A DNA stretch of 64,000 bases from Notospermus geniculatus (Eukaryota > Nemertea > Pilidiophora > Heteronemertea > Lineidae), in contig NMRB01000258.1 of NCBI GenBank assembly GCA_002633025.1, positions 376,334 to 440,333 on the forward strand. Direction: 5' to 3'. Both the position numbers and the translations under genes were made by a program. Below the pieces are notes generated by a model, which worked only from the letters and a program-made list of their open reading frames with translations, did not search any database and had not been told where the DNA came from. How positions within the stretch are numbered: the stretch's first letter is position 1; the number at the start of each line of letters is the position of its first letter. Positions 36,445 to 46,866 of this stretch are shown here, one piece after another.

Positions 36445-36821
36445 GGGCCCATATATTCATAAAATGACTTAAAGCCCCACTGTATTGAATGTGAAAAACG
36501 CAAATCATCGCCACGATTCTCGCACGACGTCAGCGTAGTGTAAAATGTACTACGCTCTGTCAGAATACATTAGAGCTCTCCCTGCAGTTTTTTCCAATGC
36601 GTGCTGAAAACTAGGCCTTGATTCTGTGAAGTGCGTATCAGGCAAGCATTTTGGGGACCTTCAGGAGGCTATGGGACCTCTATGTGCACTCTCCTAACTT
36701 TTTGAAAATATCGTAAAATTCAATACTGTGGGGCTTTAAGTCTAAGTGTGACATTTATCCTTTGTTCAACACAAAAGATAAGTATCACACTATGACTTAA
36801 GTATGTTTATGAATATGGACC
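36445..36821 (+). mobile_element. CCATATTCATAAA hairpin MITE split by a nested element
   Basis: The left part (36445-36472) and right part (36736-36821) match the hairpin family seen at 22915 and 33926. They are separated by a TTAA-flanked MITE. The original CTTAAG in the hairpin arm supplied the TTAA target, so the hairpin copy is older than the nested element. Confidence 0.85.
36473..36735. mobile_element. Nested TTAA MITE (AGCCCCAC ends)
   Basis: A 263-bp element with inverted ends AGCCCCACTGTATTGAAT and ATTCAATACTGTGGGGCT (one mismatch), flanked by TTAA at 36469-36472 and 36736-36739. It sits inside a hairpin MITE. The ends differ from those of the TTAA MITE at 36161, so it is a different family. 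No coding sequence. Confidence 0.85.
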
Positions 36822-39680
36822 TTGGTTTTACTGTGCTGCCCTCTATTGTTGCTATGATGCCCAATCGCCTGTATGTCGAGATGGTGATTCACCTTTTATG
36901 AACTTGCTCATATGGTCAAGATCAGCTGCTGCATCATATAAACTGAATGTGAAAGTAACACTCGCTGACTCAAGGGTTAATACGAGTTAAGCGGCTCATT
37001 TGCCGAGTTGACTACCTTCAGCACACCTTGATTATACTCAATTTTACACTGTTTATTTTCCGAGAAAATATGCACAGAATTCCATAATTTTGAAGCTCAA
37101 ACATTCGTTAAGCTAATGAATCATCCTTTGTTTATGCTGGGATGTTGAAAGTGCACCTATGTTTAAAATGTTTAGAAGAAGTGAAGCCATCCATCTCGGC
37201 AAACACTTCCAATTCCCAGCTGTGCCTCTTAAAGTGAAAGAACTGTTTATGAAAACATACTTCTTTTGCTAAAGCCCATCTTTTCTCAACATTTTTTTCG
37301 TCTTTTACAAATTGTGGTCCATGATGGTTTTCTCGAGTACAATCAATGACACATGAAAGTGATGTGGTTCCTCTGTAACCAGTAGATGGCAGCACTTGAA
37401 TGAATGGTGAAATTGACAACATCATCTAGTGTTAATTTCAAAGCAAAGAAATTGATCCTGGGGTGTAGGCTCTAGGCACTTTGCAATTTTCAACTCAAGT
37501 GAGACAGTCCCTTTTAGGTTGGAAAATTTTGGTTGTTCATTTCATGTCATTGTCAGCAGCTGCTGAGAGATGATCAGAATTGGAGATTAGGCCAATGCGT
37601 GCTGATTTCATATACCAGATTTACAATGCTGATTAAAAATTCAATATGGCTGTTTCATGACTGAGATGTCGTGAACAGATGATTTTAAATCATTATGTAC
37701 ATTTTATTGTGATTGTTTGAAATGATATAGCGACTTTATTGATTCATTTTACGATGCGGACATAACAATTGGAAAGAGTCATAAAGTAAATGAAATGGCT
37801 GATGAATATTTGAAAGTGTCAGATGAAATAACTTCTATACTCTAATACTGTGGAGAAAAAACTTTTTTTTTTGAAAAATGTATGTGTTAATTATTAATTA
37901 GATTCTTTCAACTGGAACCCAGTGATAATTTGGTCCATCATTATAGGATGAATCATGAGTTCACAACTTTTTTTTAAAAACTTGTCACAACTTACATGAC
38001 TTAGTCATTATCATACACTCGTCAGAAAATACAGTTGGTGGAACATGTGTTGAACCTAAATCATTATGATCCTGTGTATATTTCATTTTGGAGCTGAAAT
38101 GTATATTGCAAGTTTCTTACCTTTGCACTCCCTGTGCATTTTTGCTGTACAAGTCATTAAATCATCACTGAATTAAACTTACTGCCTGTCTCTATATCCT
38201 TGTCCTACTTAATGCCAAGTTTATGATGAATTTATTTCTATTCTGACCTTCTTTCTCCTTGAGGTAGAAATTCTTTGTAGCATTTCTTGAAATTCAAGTC
38301 ATTAAAATAGAAATAAAGTTGAGCTGTTTTGCTCTTTGATAACAATACCTAAATTTTTATTTGGGGATGAAATTGTTCAAAGGTTCTTCACCTAGACATG
38401 CACTCGACTTTGAAATATGCACAGTGTTCTTCAAGCCAGACATGCTCAAGTAACCTCGCTTGAAGGGCCATGAATAAATTCACATCGTCAAATCGGCTAT
38501 ATACCGTGCATATCTGTTGCTCGAAAAGTTTTGCCAGCATCATACCACCTAGATGGTGTACAAGATGAAAAATTATAGATTTCTATCTGGAGTTTTACAT
38601 CTTAACTGCTTCGCTAAAGGTTATGTTTATCTTTGCTTTACTGCTGCTGATTCAAGAGGCAAACGATTCAAAGTTCCCAGGATGCAAATATTTGTTCATC
38701 TCCGCTTGAGCTTACATTTTACAGCCACATTAAGTAAATACTTGAAAAAATAACCTATTGCCTGAAGATTATAGGCCCATATTTGATGCATCATTGGATT
38801 TTCATGGCTGGATGTCTGCATTTCTATTTTTGAGTGCATTTCCAATAAATGACCAGTATTTCACCCGAGCAACATTGACCCATTGGCAAAATTCTGGCCA
38901 GATTGGATTGTGTCCAAGTCATGTGACAGCAGTCCTTATCTTTGATTGGCCATCAAGATGCACAACTTTCATCTGCACCCATTCTATGGTAGAATACTCC
39001 TTTAGATATTCACCCAGCTATATTTCTGAATCTCTCATAAAAAATTGACGAGAAACCTGGTGTAATCTCAGGTTCTGCTGGAGACATAGTTTCACTTCTT
39101 GCCAATAGAGGACAACTACGGCTCTTCTTCCAATTCCATTGAGAATTCGATCATTTAGTTCAGAAAGATTCTCTCTGGCCTGTAACTTTATAGTTGTCTG
39201 TCACCATGCAGAAAACACAAAAAATCGCAATTTTCAAAGGATTATTACAGAGCAATTTTTATCTTCAATTTCTAATTACCCAAACTAATTAAGGTCAAAC
39301 TCAACAACAGAAATACATGATAATATTATGTTACAATTAATGAAGAAAAAAACATGGTATTTCTATTTCCTACAAACAGGTGTTGGTAAACGTGAGAGCA
39401 ATTTGAGGGTTAAAGTCCTTGAAGGATATTATCCCTGCCAAAAATATACTTCTTAAATGTGACTTAATAAGGCTTAGAATTACTCCTTAAATTACTCCTT
39501 ATTTACAGCCTTAATAAGACTGGATTTGGAACGACAAGAATTTTATAAGAAGTAAAATACAGCCTTCTTTTTGGCTTATTTATGACTTATTTCAGCCTTA
39601 CTCAAAAAGNCTCTGACTATAATGATAGGAATGCCAGTGGAGGAGTCAAAGTGAAAGTTTATATCAGCTCCTGAATCTGG
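36822..39680. other. Non-coding AT-rich tract with one N
   Basis: Open frames at 37132-37425 (-) and 38758-39048 (+) lack recognised domains and solid splice borders. An ambiguous base is at 39610, close to the left end of the next transposon. Confidence 0.35.
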
Positions 39681-39986
39681 CATCTTCGATAATCGAAGGG
39701 CGATCTGCTCACCACTGCGTTACATCGCACATCACCCTTCGAGTAATAGACCGGTCCGCGGCGTATCCGCTGCCTCTTGAAGAGGAGGCCAATCAGAACC
39801 GGTGTTGTAAAATTTCCTCGTGGTACAAATAGTGGTAGCCAAAGACCCGATATAAAGTGTAATCTGATTGGGCGACCGGTAAAGTTGGCATCGTGCCAAG
39901 ATACGACGCCAACCGGTCTATTACTCGAAGGGTGATGTGCGATGTAACGCAGTGGTGAGCAGATCGCCCTTCGATTATCGAAGATG
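39681..39986. mobile_element. 306-bp MITE with 75-bp perfect inverted repeats
   Basis: The terminal repeats 39681-39755 and 39912-39986 are exact reverse complements, beginning CATCTTCGATAATCGAAGGG. An 8-bp direct repeat GAATCTGG (39673-39680 and 39987-39994) is a clear target duplication, typical of hAT- or P-type elements. The arms contain a tRNA A-box-like string (TAACGCAGTGGTGAGC). The identical arms imply a young copy. The open frame across it is a by-product. Confidence 0.92.
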
Positions 39987-41252
39987 GAATCTGGAGGTGA
40001 GGTACTGGTGATCTTTAGCTTGTAAGTCAACACCGCAAAAGTGTTTTGTCTGTCAGAATCAATTATCGTCATGAAAATACATGTATTTATCATGGTCATC
40101 TTCTTCACATACAGGAATTGTATCAGGTGATATAATCCTCACCATTGCATCCTCCTGGTATTAGTCCCGTTACAGTTTTCCAGCACAAATTTCATTTTAA
40201 GTTGATAAAAGCTGATATACAGAAGTCAGTGCATCGTGTGCCTGTTTCAAAGCAACCTGGGTGAAATTGAATTCTTGATGCTGAGTGCTGGTACCTGCAA
40301 ATGTTATTTTTTGTGAACAATTGCAGAAACACTGAGCACATTTCAAGAAAAAAAACTCGGTGATGAACTGACTGCCATCGGCAACTGTCTGTGTAGCATG
40401 TTTGTGTTACATTTTGCTGTTGAAGTTAAAAAGAATCTGTCTAGCTCATAATCACCATTTAACATGTAATAGAGGCTAGGTTAGGTGGCACAGGAAGCTA
40501 ATGAGTTAGGTTATCGCAGGAACTGCTGGTGGTGTATTAAACCGCTGCAGTTTTAGTTGTTAAATTTGTAGATGCCTGGGAGTTGGATTATGTGTTGGTT
40601 TCAGTACCGGCTGCACCTTGATGTAGCACTTGTAAAGATACATAAAACAACTGTTCCTTTCTGATACTGGTTTGGGAATATTATTGGAATACGTTGATAT
40701 TTCACCCTAAAATCAGGGCCTACATCTTGGAAGATACTAATACTCCATTCTGAAGTTTCAAGATGCCCATTGGCTATTGGCTTCAGCTCAAGGGCCTACT
40801 TTCATCTTGTAAAAGCAACCAAAACCAATATTATTGGTTATTAAATGCCCCAGGTGATCACATCTTAATGTAAATCATTCCAGGAGAAGATTTTAGAAAG
40901 AGGATTTCATGTTACCCTCAAATAGGTGACTTGACCAGTCAGCTAATATCAGTGGCCAATCCCAGGTGGTAATAACTTCAGACATAATATGTAAAGGTCT
41001 GGTCTAAGTTGATTGTAGAATCACCTACAAGAGATGTGGTCAGTGCACACCAAGTTCATCTCTAGACATGGACTTCAATGTATCATCCCTCAAAGTTGAT
41101 CAAAGAATAATGTACATTTCATACACACAAAGCACAGAAGTTCTATCCCTTCACTGAATCTGGATGGATTTACTTTCTTCATCTCCTTCAAGGCAAGTCA
41201 TGATTTGTTTCAGAGATGAAGGGGCCATTCTTTAATCCCTTCATCATTCTAG
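39987..41252. other. Non-coding tract upstream of an exon pair
   Basis: No exon or repeat was recognised. It would be the intron, or 5' flank, of the unidentified gene at 41253. Confidence 0.35.
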
Positions 41253-41441
41253 GAAAACTGGCTTTTCATCTGTTATATTCCTCTAAAAACAAGGATTACC
41301 CCACTCAAAGATACTGAAGTATTACATTTGACTCTGATAAACCCATCTGGCTATTCAATCAAAGCCAGTGCTGGTGAACTGTTGTTGTCAAACCCACCAA
41401 CATTGGAGTTACTTCAGCAAACTTGTGCAGAGGGAACAGAG
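41253..41441 (+). CDS. Internal exon of an unidentified gene
   Basis: A 189-nt exon of exactly 63 codons (phase 0 on both sides) lies between a long pyrimidine tract ending TTCATCATTCTAG and the donor ACAGAG|GTAGGA. The peptide begins ENWLFICYIPLKTRITPLKD, continues TEVLHLTLINPSGYSIKASA, and ends with a Leu-rich stretch (GELLLSNPPTLELLQQTCAE). It looks like a folded domain with alternating strand and helix character, but I did not recognise a family. The following exon candidate at 41570 enters in matching phase after a 128-bp intron. Confidence 0.5.
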
Positions 41442-41569
41442 GTAGGAATCATGGACTCTCAGTTTTTGGCCAGATTTTCTTTTCTTCAACTTTTCAGCTA
41501 CTTTCACCAACTGGATTTTTCCTTACTGCCTCTTTGTCTCACTTGTTTCACTTCTGGGATCTCCACTAG

Positions 41570-41728
41570 AAGGTGCCTGATGAGGTCGGTTGGGGTCAAA
41601 AATTTGAGAAATTCAGAGACGACATTACCCAGTACTTTAACTATCATTTTGTGTGTTGTTTTTTGTGCTCTATGTTGGATATCTGCCTCTTCATCTCATA
41701 TGCAATATCTACCAGGCCTTGGCATTGA
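41570..41728 (+). CDS. Following exon of the unidentified gene (3' end uncertain)
   Basis: An acceptor with an exceptionally long pyrimidine tract (41521-41569, ending TCTCCACTAG) leads in phase 0 to KVPDEVGWGQKFEKFRDDIT, then QYFNYHF, then a Cys-rich hydrophobic run ending at TGA (41726-41728). A GTGTGT donor at 41651 could instead end the exon after QYFNYHF (27 codons) and skip the TGA. Either the gene ends here with a hydrophobic tail or it splices on to 41750-41941. Confidence 0.42.
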   Translation, partial: KVPDEVGWGQKFEKFRDDITQYFNYHFVCCFLCSMLDICLFISYAISTRPWH

Positions 41729-41749
41729 GTTCGGTGGACAGACCTCAAG

Positions 41750-41941
41750 TTCACAGTCACAGAGAGGGTTCTAAGTGAAGTTGCACGCCTGGAGTGCTCA
41801 GGACCAGAAGGGTTAATGGCATCATTTGCAGTTGCAATGTTGCTGCTGGTGAGGCATTTGTTGGTGTTCTGCCTTGACCATCCTGAGCAACTGCCTGTAC
41901 ACAAAATATGGCCTGGAGACTCTATGGCTACACAGCTTTAA
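41750..41941 (+). CDS. Possible last exon of the unidentified gene
   Basis: This is in the same frame as 41570-41728 but beyond its TGA. The frame stays open for over 60 codons to TAA, reading FTVTERVLSEVARLECSGPE, then a hydrophobic helix (GLMASFAVAMLLLVRHLLVF), then CLDHPEQLPVHKIWPGD. A phase-compatible but weak acceptor (CCTCAAG) precedes it at 41749. If unspliced, the TGA makes this a one-stop pseudogene. The helix could be a membrane segment. Confidence 0.33.
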   Translation, partial: FTVTERVLSEVARLECSGPEGLMASFAVAMLLLVRHLLVFCLDHPEQLPVHKIWPGDSMATQL

Positions 41942-42122
41942 ATTTTAAAGTACATTTCTTTGAAGTGTGCAACAGCTGAAGTTGTAAGTTCAAAGCAAAA
42001 CCAGAACATTGCAATAAAATATGCAGTTTGTACAGAGGGAGCTTTTGTTTTTGGTAGGCTATGTGCTGTAGCCATGGCTTATCAAGACAAGAACACTCAA
42101 CATCTCTATAGTTTTCTTTTAG

Positions 42123-42164
42123 GATTTATTACATTGATAATTGTGGAGGTTCTGTGTTTTACAG
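42123..42164 (+). CDS. Weak candidate exon
   Basis: A strong acceptor (TAGTTTTCTTTTAG) is followed by 42 nt ending TTTTACAG|GTTAGA. One frame reads IYYIDNCGGSVFY and leaves AG, which would join in phase to the UTP20 exon at 50411 (G starts that exon), but the peptide does not resemble the UTP20 residues expected there. Another frame (FITLIIVEVLCFTG) is also open. Confidence 0.2.
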
Positions 42165-43099
42165 GTTAGAGGGTGATAGCCTTGTTGTAAATCAGACTCC
42201 AGCCTCCAAAACCCGAGACTTGGTTGATGCATTTCCAACACTTTCATCAGAGGCTAGATGTGGTAGAACCTAAACACTTCAGTGGACGCAGTTTATATTA
42301 AATTTATAACATTTTTAATATCAATGTTGTTGAAAAATCGATTCTAAAACAATCAATTTCAAAAAATCTATTACTTTTAATAAAGATTCAACGAACTGTC
42401 AGGTTTTATGAAAGGACTGATTTTTTATTACCCTTAGTCTGGCCACAGACGGCCGGCTGTCTGGAAGCTCAAACAGAGTAGGATTGATATTCAACCCTTG
42501 AGTTAAAATTACTTTAGAAAGGTCATTTGGTCTTGCAGCCCGTACCTATAAATTTCAATTATTGACCAGAGCTGGTAGCCCGATTTGTTGCCAGGATCTT
42601 GTATGTTATATACACCAGCGGGCAGGAAGGACGTAACATCAATAGGTACTCGTGTAGCCGATTTGGGAAGTTCTCTTTACAGGGTATTGATTCCGGACTG
42701 ACCATCAAACTCGTCCATGTTGTGATTAATGGAAAGTCATTATCAGATTGGTGTATCAAGAATATATATCATTTAACCCATTTATATCAGACTTGAGCTG
42801 GCGTTTGGAATGAAAATGTACTGTGTGGCCACAATTGACTGTTCCCAGAGCTATGAGGTCTTGAGTGGTGAATTCTTGTTGGATTTTAACATGGGATGAA
42901 ATTGACTTAGGTAGGTTGGCGGACTGTTCTCTTTCCTTTTGTTTCTTTTGTCTCAGTTTTGTAAGGGTTTATCCAGATTCTTTTCTCAGATTGGTTGTAG
43001 CCCAAGTCAACACGCTCTGCTCAGTGACATCTGAGTAAAACAAACTGTTGTCTCTGGTTGTGAAGCAGAACAGTATTGTATTTCGATTTTTCCCGTCAG
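42165..43099. other. Non-coding AT-rich tract
   Basis: No exon or repeat was recognised. Confidence 0.35.
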
Positions 43100-43127
43100 G
43101 GCCGACGCTATAGCATTATTGGCCCTG
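43100..43127 (+). CDS. Candidate microexon
   Basis: A 28-nt block sits between an excellent acceptor (TTCGATTTTTCCCGTCAG) and an excellent donor (CCTG|GTAAGTATGG). One frame, after a single carried nucleotide, reads ADAIALLAL, a typical amphipathic or HEAT-type helix. Microexons of this size are real in animals, but the length gives no homology power. Confidence 0.25.
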
Positions 43128-43264
43128 GTAAGTATGGAGGAGGCCATCACAAGCTACTCATGTTCCTCACTTGGATGGGGTCTTTTACTTGCCTTTGCAA
43201 ATACACAAGGTACAAGGCGCCACGGCTTACTGTCCCATGCAACGGACAGTAGAGTCATCTGATG

Positions 43265-43450
43265 TGAAGACAGGAGAACTGTCAGAACATGTACTGTGTT
43301 GACGGGACATGTAATGTACAATGTATACGACTGGCATGACATGTAACGTATAATCTGTGTGACTATCAGCACATGTAATGAATAACATATATGACTGTCA
43401 GAATATGTTATGTAATATGATTGTCAGAACAGGCCAACATACAATGGAGA
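43265..43450. repeat. Degenerate ~40-45-bp tandem repeat (GACATGTAATGTA)
   Basis: Repeated variants of GTCAGAACATGTA, GACATGTAATGTACAATG, GACATGTAACGTATAAT, CACATGTAATGAATAAC and ATGTTATGTAATATG alternate with GACTG(T)CAG-like blocks. Four to five diverged copies are visible. Confidence 0.5.
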
Positions 43451-44645
43451 CACTGTTCTGACAGTTGTCTGTGTATTGTGTTGTCCATTTGACAATTGCC
43501 ACAGAAAGACGTGTCAAAAAATATGTGCAAGTAGGCCTTTAATATCTTCTGACTTGGGATGACTTTTTCCGCAGGATCCATGTTGGTTGGTATGTTCATG
43601 CCAAGATGACATATGAAAGGCAAAAAAAAGGTTTGCGTTTTGCTAGTGGCCAAGCAACGTAACTTCATGTTTGGGTGGTGATGACCAAGCTATACCTAGC
43701 AGGTAATGGCTACCCTGTGGTTTGCACAGGTCAGGAAGCCTGAGGTACCATCATTGAGTCAGAGAGGCAGGTAGAGCTAGTCTTGATTAGATTGGCTAAT
43801 GACCAGCAGGCTCCTGCTATGATCGTGTGCTCTCTGGGCATTGTGGGTCAACAGGTCAGAAGGTTGGCTATTTGACGCTAACTGCATCAGGGGTGGGTGT
43901 GGCCTCCAGGGATACGAAGTTATAGCAACTCATTTACACAACTTTTTTGAGAGCCATAAGTGTTTTTTCCAAGTCGCTTCTTGAAAATATCTTTGCCATA
44001 CCCGGACCTTGTCTCAATGCTTGCAAATTCTATGATTGCAGCGCTCCTGGTGTGCAACAGACTGACATTCCTCCAACATTTTACATGCAACTTCAGGAAC
44101 TATGAGTGGTTCAAATTACCAAGAATGTTCTTCATACTGATTGTTTATCTTCCCTTCTAATAAGTTCTCCCTTAAACCATATTTCACATGCGAAATACCG
44201 TTGTCACTTTTGGAACATTACTTAGGTACCGGCGTTTAAGTTTCCATATTTCAAGAAAAATTGTTTGGCAGCTTAAATCGTCTGTTGACTGATGAAGTGG
44301 TAAAGATGAGGCATTGTTTTTTTCTCATTTTATGCCTTTGCTACTCCTAGCTATATATTGTTCTCAGTTTCTAAAGTACCGGTACCGGTAGTTCTGCAAC
44401 ATGGGTCTGAACATGTGTGGCTTATGTCTGCTTCTAGGCCTACTTCGAAAGAATAAAAGTTGCAGATTGGTCCAACGACAATCCATAGTATTTTACAATT
44501 GACTTGTTGAAAAAGGTGCCAACTTTTTTGTGAAAAATTAAATTTTAGCCCGCCAGATAATTCTTTTCCTCGTGAAGTTTCAGGTGGACCTAATTCAATT
44601 ACTGTTGCCATTTTCCCATTTCATCCTTCTATGTAAACATTGCAT
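43451..44645. other. Non-coding tract
   Basis: A GTACCGGTACCGGTA microrepeat lies near 44377. Nothing else was recognised. Confidence 0.35.
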
Positions 44646-44792
44646 TCAAACAGACATCTCTTCGATGATTCTGACACCCCCTGCGGCTAGTATCTCATTG
44701 ACAGCTTCCTCCTCCACACATGAAGTGCTTCTGTATCCAAGGCCCTCACAGCTATACGTAATAATGTCCACAAACCTCCCGGAGCTGCATTG
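44646..44792 (-). CDS. Candidate 3'-terminal coding exon, minus strand
   Basis: Read leftwards, the acceptor TATCCATTCTTGTAACAG precedes 48 codons and a TGA: it starts QCSSGRFVDIITYSCEGLGY, continues RSTSCVEEEAVNEILAAGGV and ends RIIEEMSV. Six-fold G+C-rich codons and a C-terminal amphipathic helix look coding. A preceding exon-like piece (...GQWPLSSCYK) would be only 41 bp away, short for an intron. The opposite strand is open as well (44572-45042), so this is tentative. Confidence 0.28.
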   Translation of the reverse strand, partial: QCSSGRFVDIITYSCEGLGYRSTSCVEEEAVNEILAAGGVRIIEEMSV

Positions 44793-46212
44793 CTGTTACA
44801 AGAATGGATATTTCTTCTTGTGTCAATCAATACCTTGTAGCACGAAGACAATGGCCACTGTCCACTGTTACAACAGCCTTATCTGCTCAACATCAATGAT
44901 GGCTGTAATTAAACCTACAGGAAGCATGGCGGTGTTGGTGTCCTCAGCAGCAGGAAGCATGCACTGGCATTGTTCAAACATGCATGAAATGTGTGCAGTT
45001 GTCATTTTCTTTAGGAGTATGACTCAAGAGGTATATATTTAGGCGACTGGTTTGGGCAGACAAATTAAGCCTGCAATTTAGTATTAAAGAGGGGGTGATG
45101 GAAAATTTTCAGCCTTTCAGAAACAGCCTGTTTCATCAGGTTAAAACTTTTTAGAATCCCCTGAAGGATAATCTTCCACTGGCCATTATGTTTTTATACA
45201 TAACTGCACATGGTCTGTAAAACTACCCATTACATAATTATGCAGGCTTGTATCTATGTTCTCAGCATTTCCATCAGGCAATCTGAAGCTAAACCAGCAT
45301 GTCCAATATACTTCTAGGAGACAGCAATAATAGGAGCAGTCAGCCACGCCTATTGCCAAAAGATGGCAGCAAAGTTCTAGCGGACCAATAATACACAGGA
45401 AAATCCACGTGATTGGTGCTCGATCAAGAATGCATGGGTCCGCTATATGCATTGACATCTATTGGTCAACTCTGCACTGACAGCTCCTATTTGAATCTTT
45501 TGCAATGTGGGCAGTGAAAGAGTTAAACTAAAGCTGCACAGGTCCAAACTTTAAGTTGCAAACAGTATTCACACCTTTGGCTGCAAGGGTTAAGAAGAGG
45601 CATCAAGTACATCCACCCTATGGTGATTATTCGTGGATAATTAATAGAAAATCAATCTTTGCATCTTACTGTAAAAGCTTGAAAGTCAATGGACATATCT
45701 TGGGCATTAGAAATTAATGAACGCATCATTTCTTGATTGAAATGGTCCAAGCTTAATTATCAAATCAGCATATGATTTTCCATTCCATTTCCACGCAATC
45801 AATATTTATTCAAATTTCACAATTTCACTTAGCACCTAAGTCATCATCTTTGAAAATCTAACGTCTTTCACAGATGTTTGGACATTTGTCATGTGATAAT
45901 TGAATTCCACTGTAATGAACATGGCTATCTGCAGCATTGCTATAGTTGACATTTAGGTGGACCTTTAATCTTCACAAAATCACTGAAATTGACAGCATTT
46001 GCAGTAGAAATCAACAGCTTGTGTGATTATCAATATCATACACCAGAAGAAAAAATTGTGATTCCACAGCAAAACACCTCACCTCTGTGATTGCATAACC
46101 AAACACTTCAAGCTCTTCTGTCAGGTGTGATATTTGAATACACAGCAGACAAAAATTGCCTCTCTGAATACACAGCATCCTGCCTTCATGATCACATGAT
46201 CTGTGATTACAG

Positions 46213-46437
46213 AGCACCTCTAGTGGGGGACTTAACTGCCATTAGAGGCCACCACCAGTTAGCAGTCCTAGAACGTCATGAAATTTGATGTCACAGAGAA
46301 GACGTGCATGCCATGTCATCCATAATGTCGTGGAGGCCATGGCTTACGTCTGTGACGTCAAATTTTGTGACATACGGTACTGGGACCGCTAACAGGCGGC
46401 CTCTAAAGGCAGTAAAGTCTCCCATTACAATTACAGG
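46213..46437. mobile_element. Diverged foldback element inside copy A
   Basis: Two ~90-bp arms pair imperfectly. GGGGGACTTAACTGCC...AGAGGCC...TTAGCAGTCC...TTGATGTCACAGA on the left matches the reverse complement of TCTGTGACGTCAAATTTTGTG...GCGGCCTCTAAAGGCAG...GTCTCCC on the right. The equivalent in copy B is about 52640-52855. Confidence 0.5.
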
Positions 46438-46857
46438 CACTTTTGTGGTCACTCAATAAAAATTCTCTATATTCCTTTGATTTATGAAGAAGCCATGTAG
46501 GCCCTAACATATCGCAGCTGCTGTCCCATGATAAGTAGAAACGGAAAATGAGAGAGTATTCAAGTAATGAAGATTCTCCAGTGCCCACCCATGAGGTGTT
46601 TTCGAAAGTGAAAATCTAGCCAAAGAAAAAAGATGTTATTTTTCATAGACGTCAGTTTGCTGCTATTGATACCAAAGTCGAGATGTGATGAATCTCTCAG
46701 GATATCAACACCAAAACGCCATGAATACATGATATCCTATCAGTATTAGCATAACCTGGCCATAGTTCGTCAAAGAAAGGTAATAGTTAGTGAACAATAC
46801 TTCTCGTTAGCTTTCCTTTGGGAGAGGAAACAACAGTATCTGAGGCAAAGTTCATGA

Positions 46858-46866
46858 TCTAGGTGT
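46858..46866. other. Empty target site of the copy-B transposon
   Basis: TCTAGGTGT is present once here; in copy B it occurs on both sides of the 53303-53863 element. It is the pre-insertion allele preserved in the paralogous copy. Confidence 0.9.

Noticed and set aside
37132-37425. 97-codon minus-strand frame with coding-like composition
   Set aside because: No domain, no strong acceptor, no partner exon; kept only as a note.
39659-40108. 149-codon minus-strand open frame
   Set aside because: It spans the 306-bp MITE with perfect inverted repeats; the frame is produced by the transposon.
42123-42164. Upstream neighbour exon of UTP20
   Set aside because: Phase fits, but the peptide does not resemble the residues that precede the conserved YREN in UTP20.
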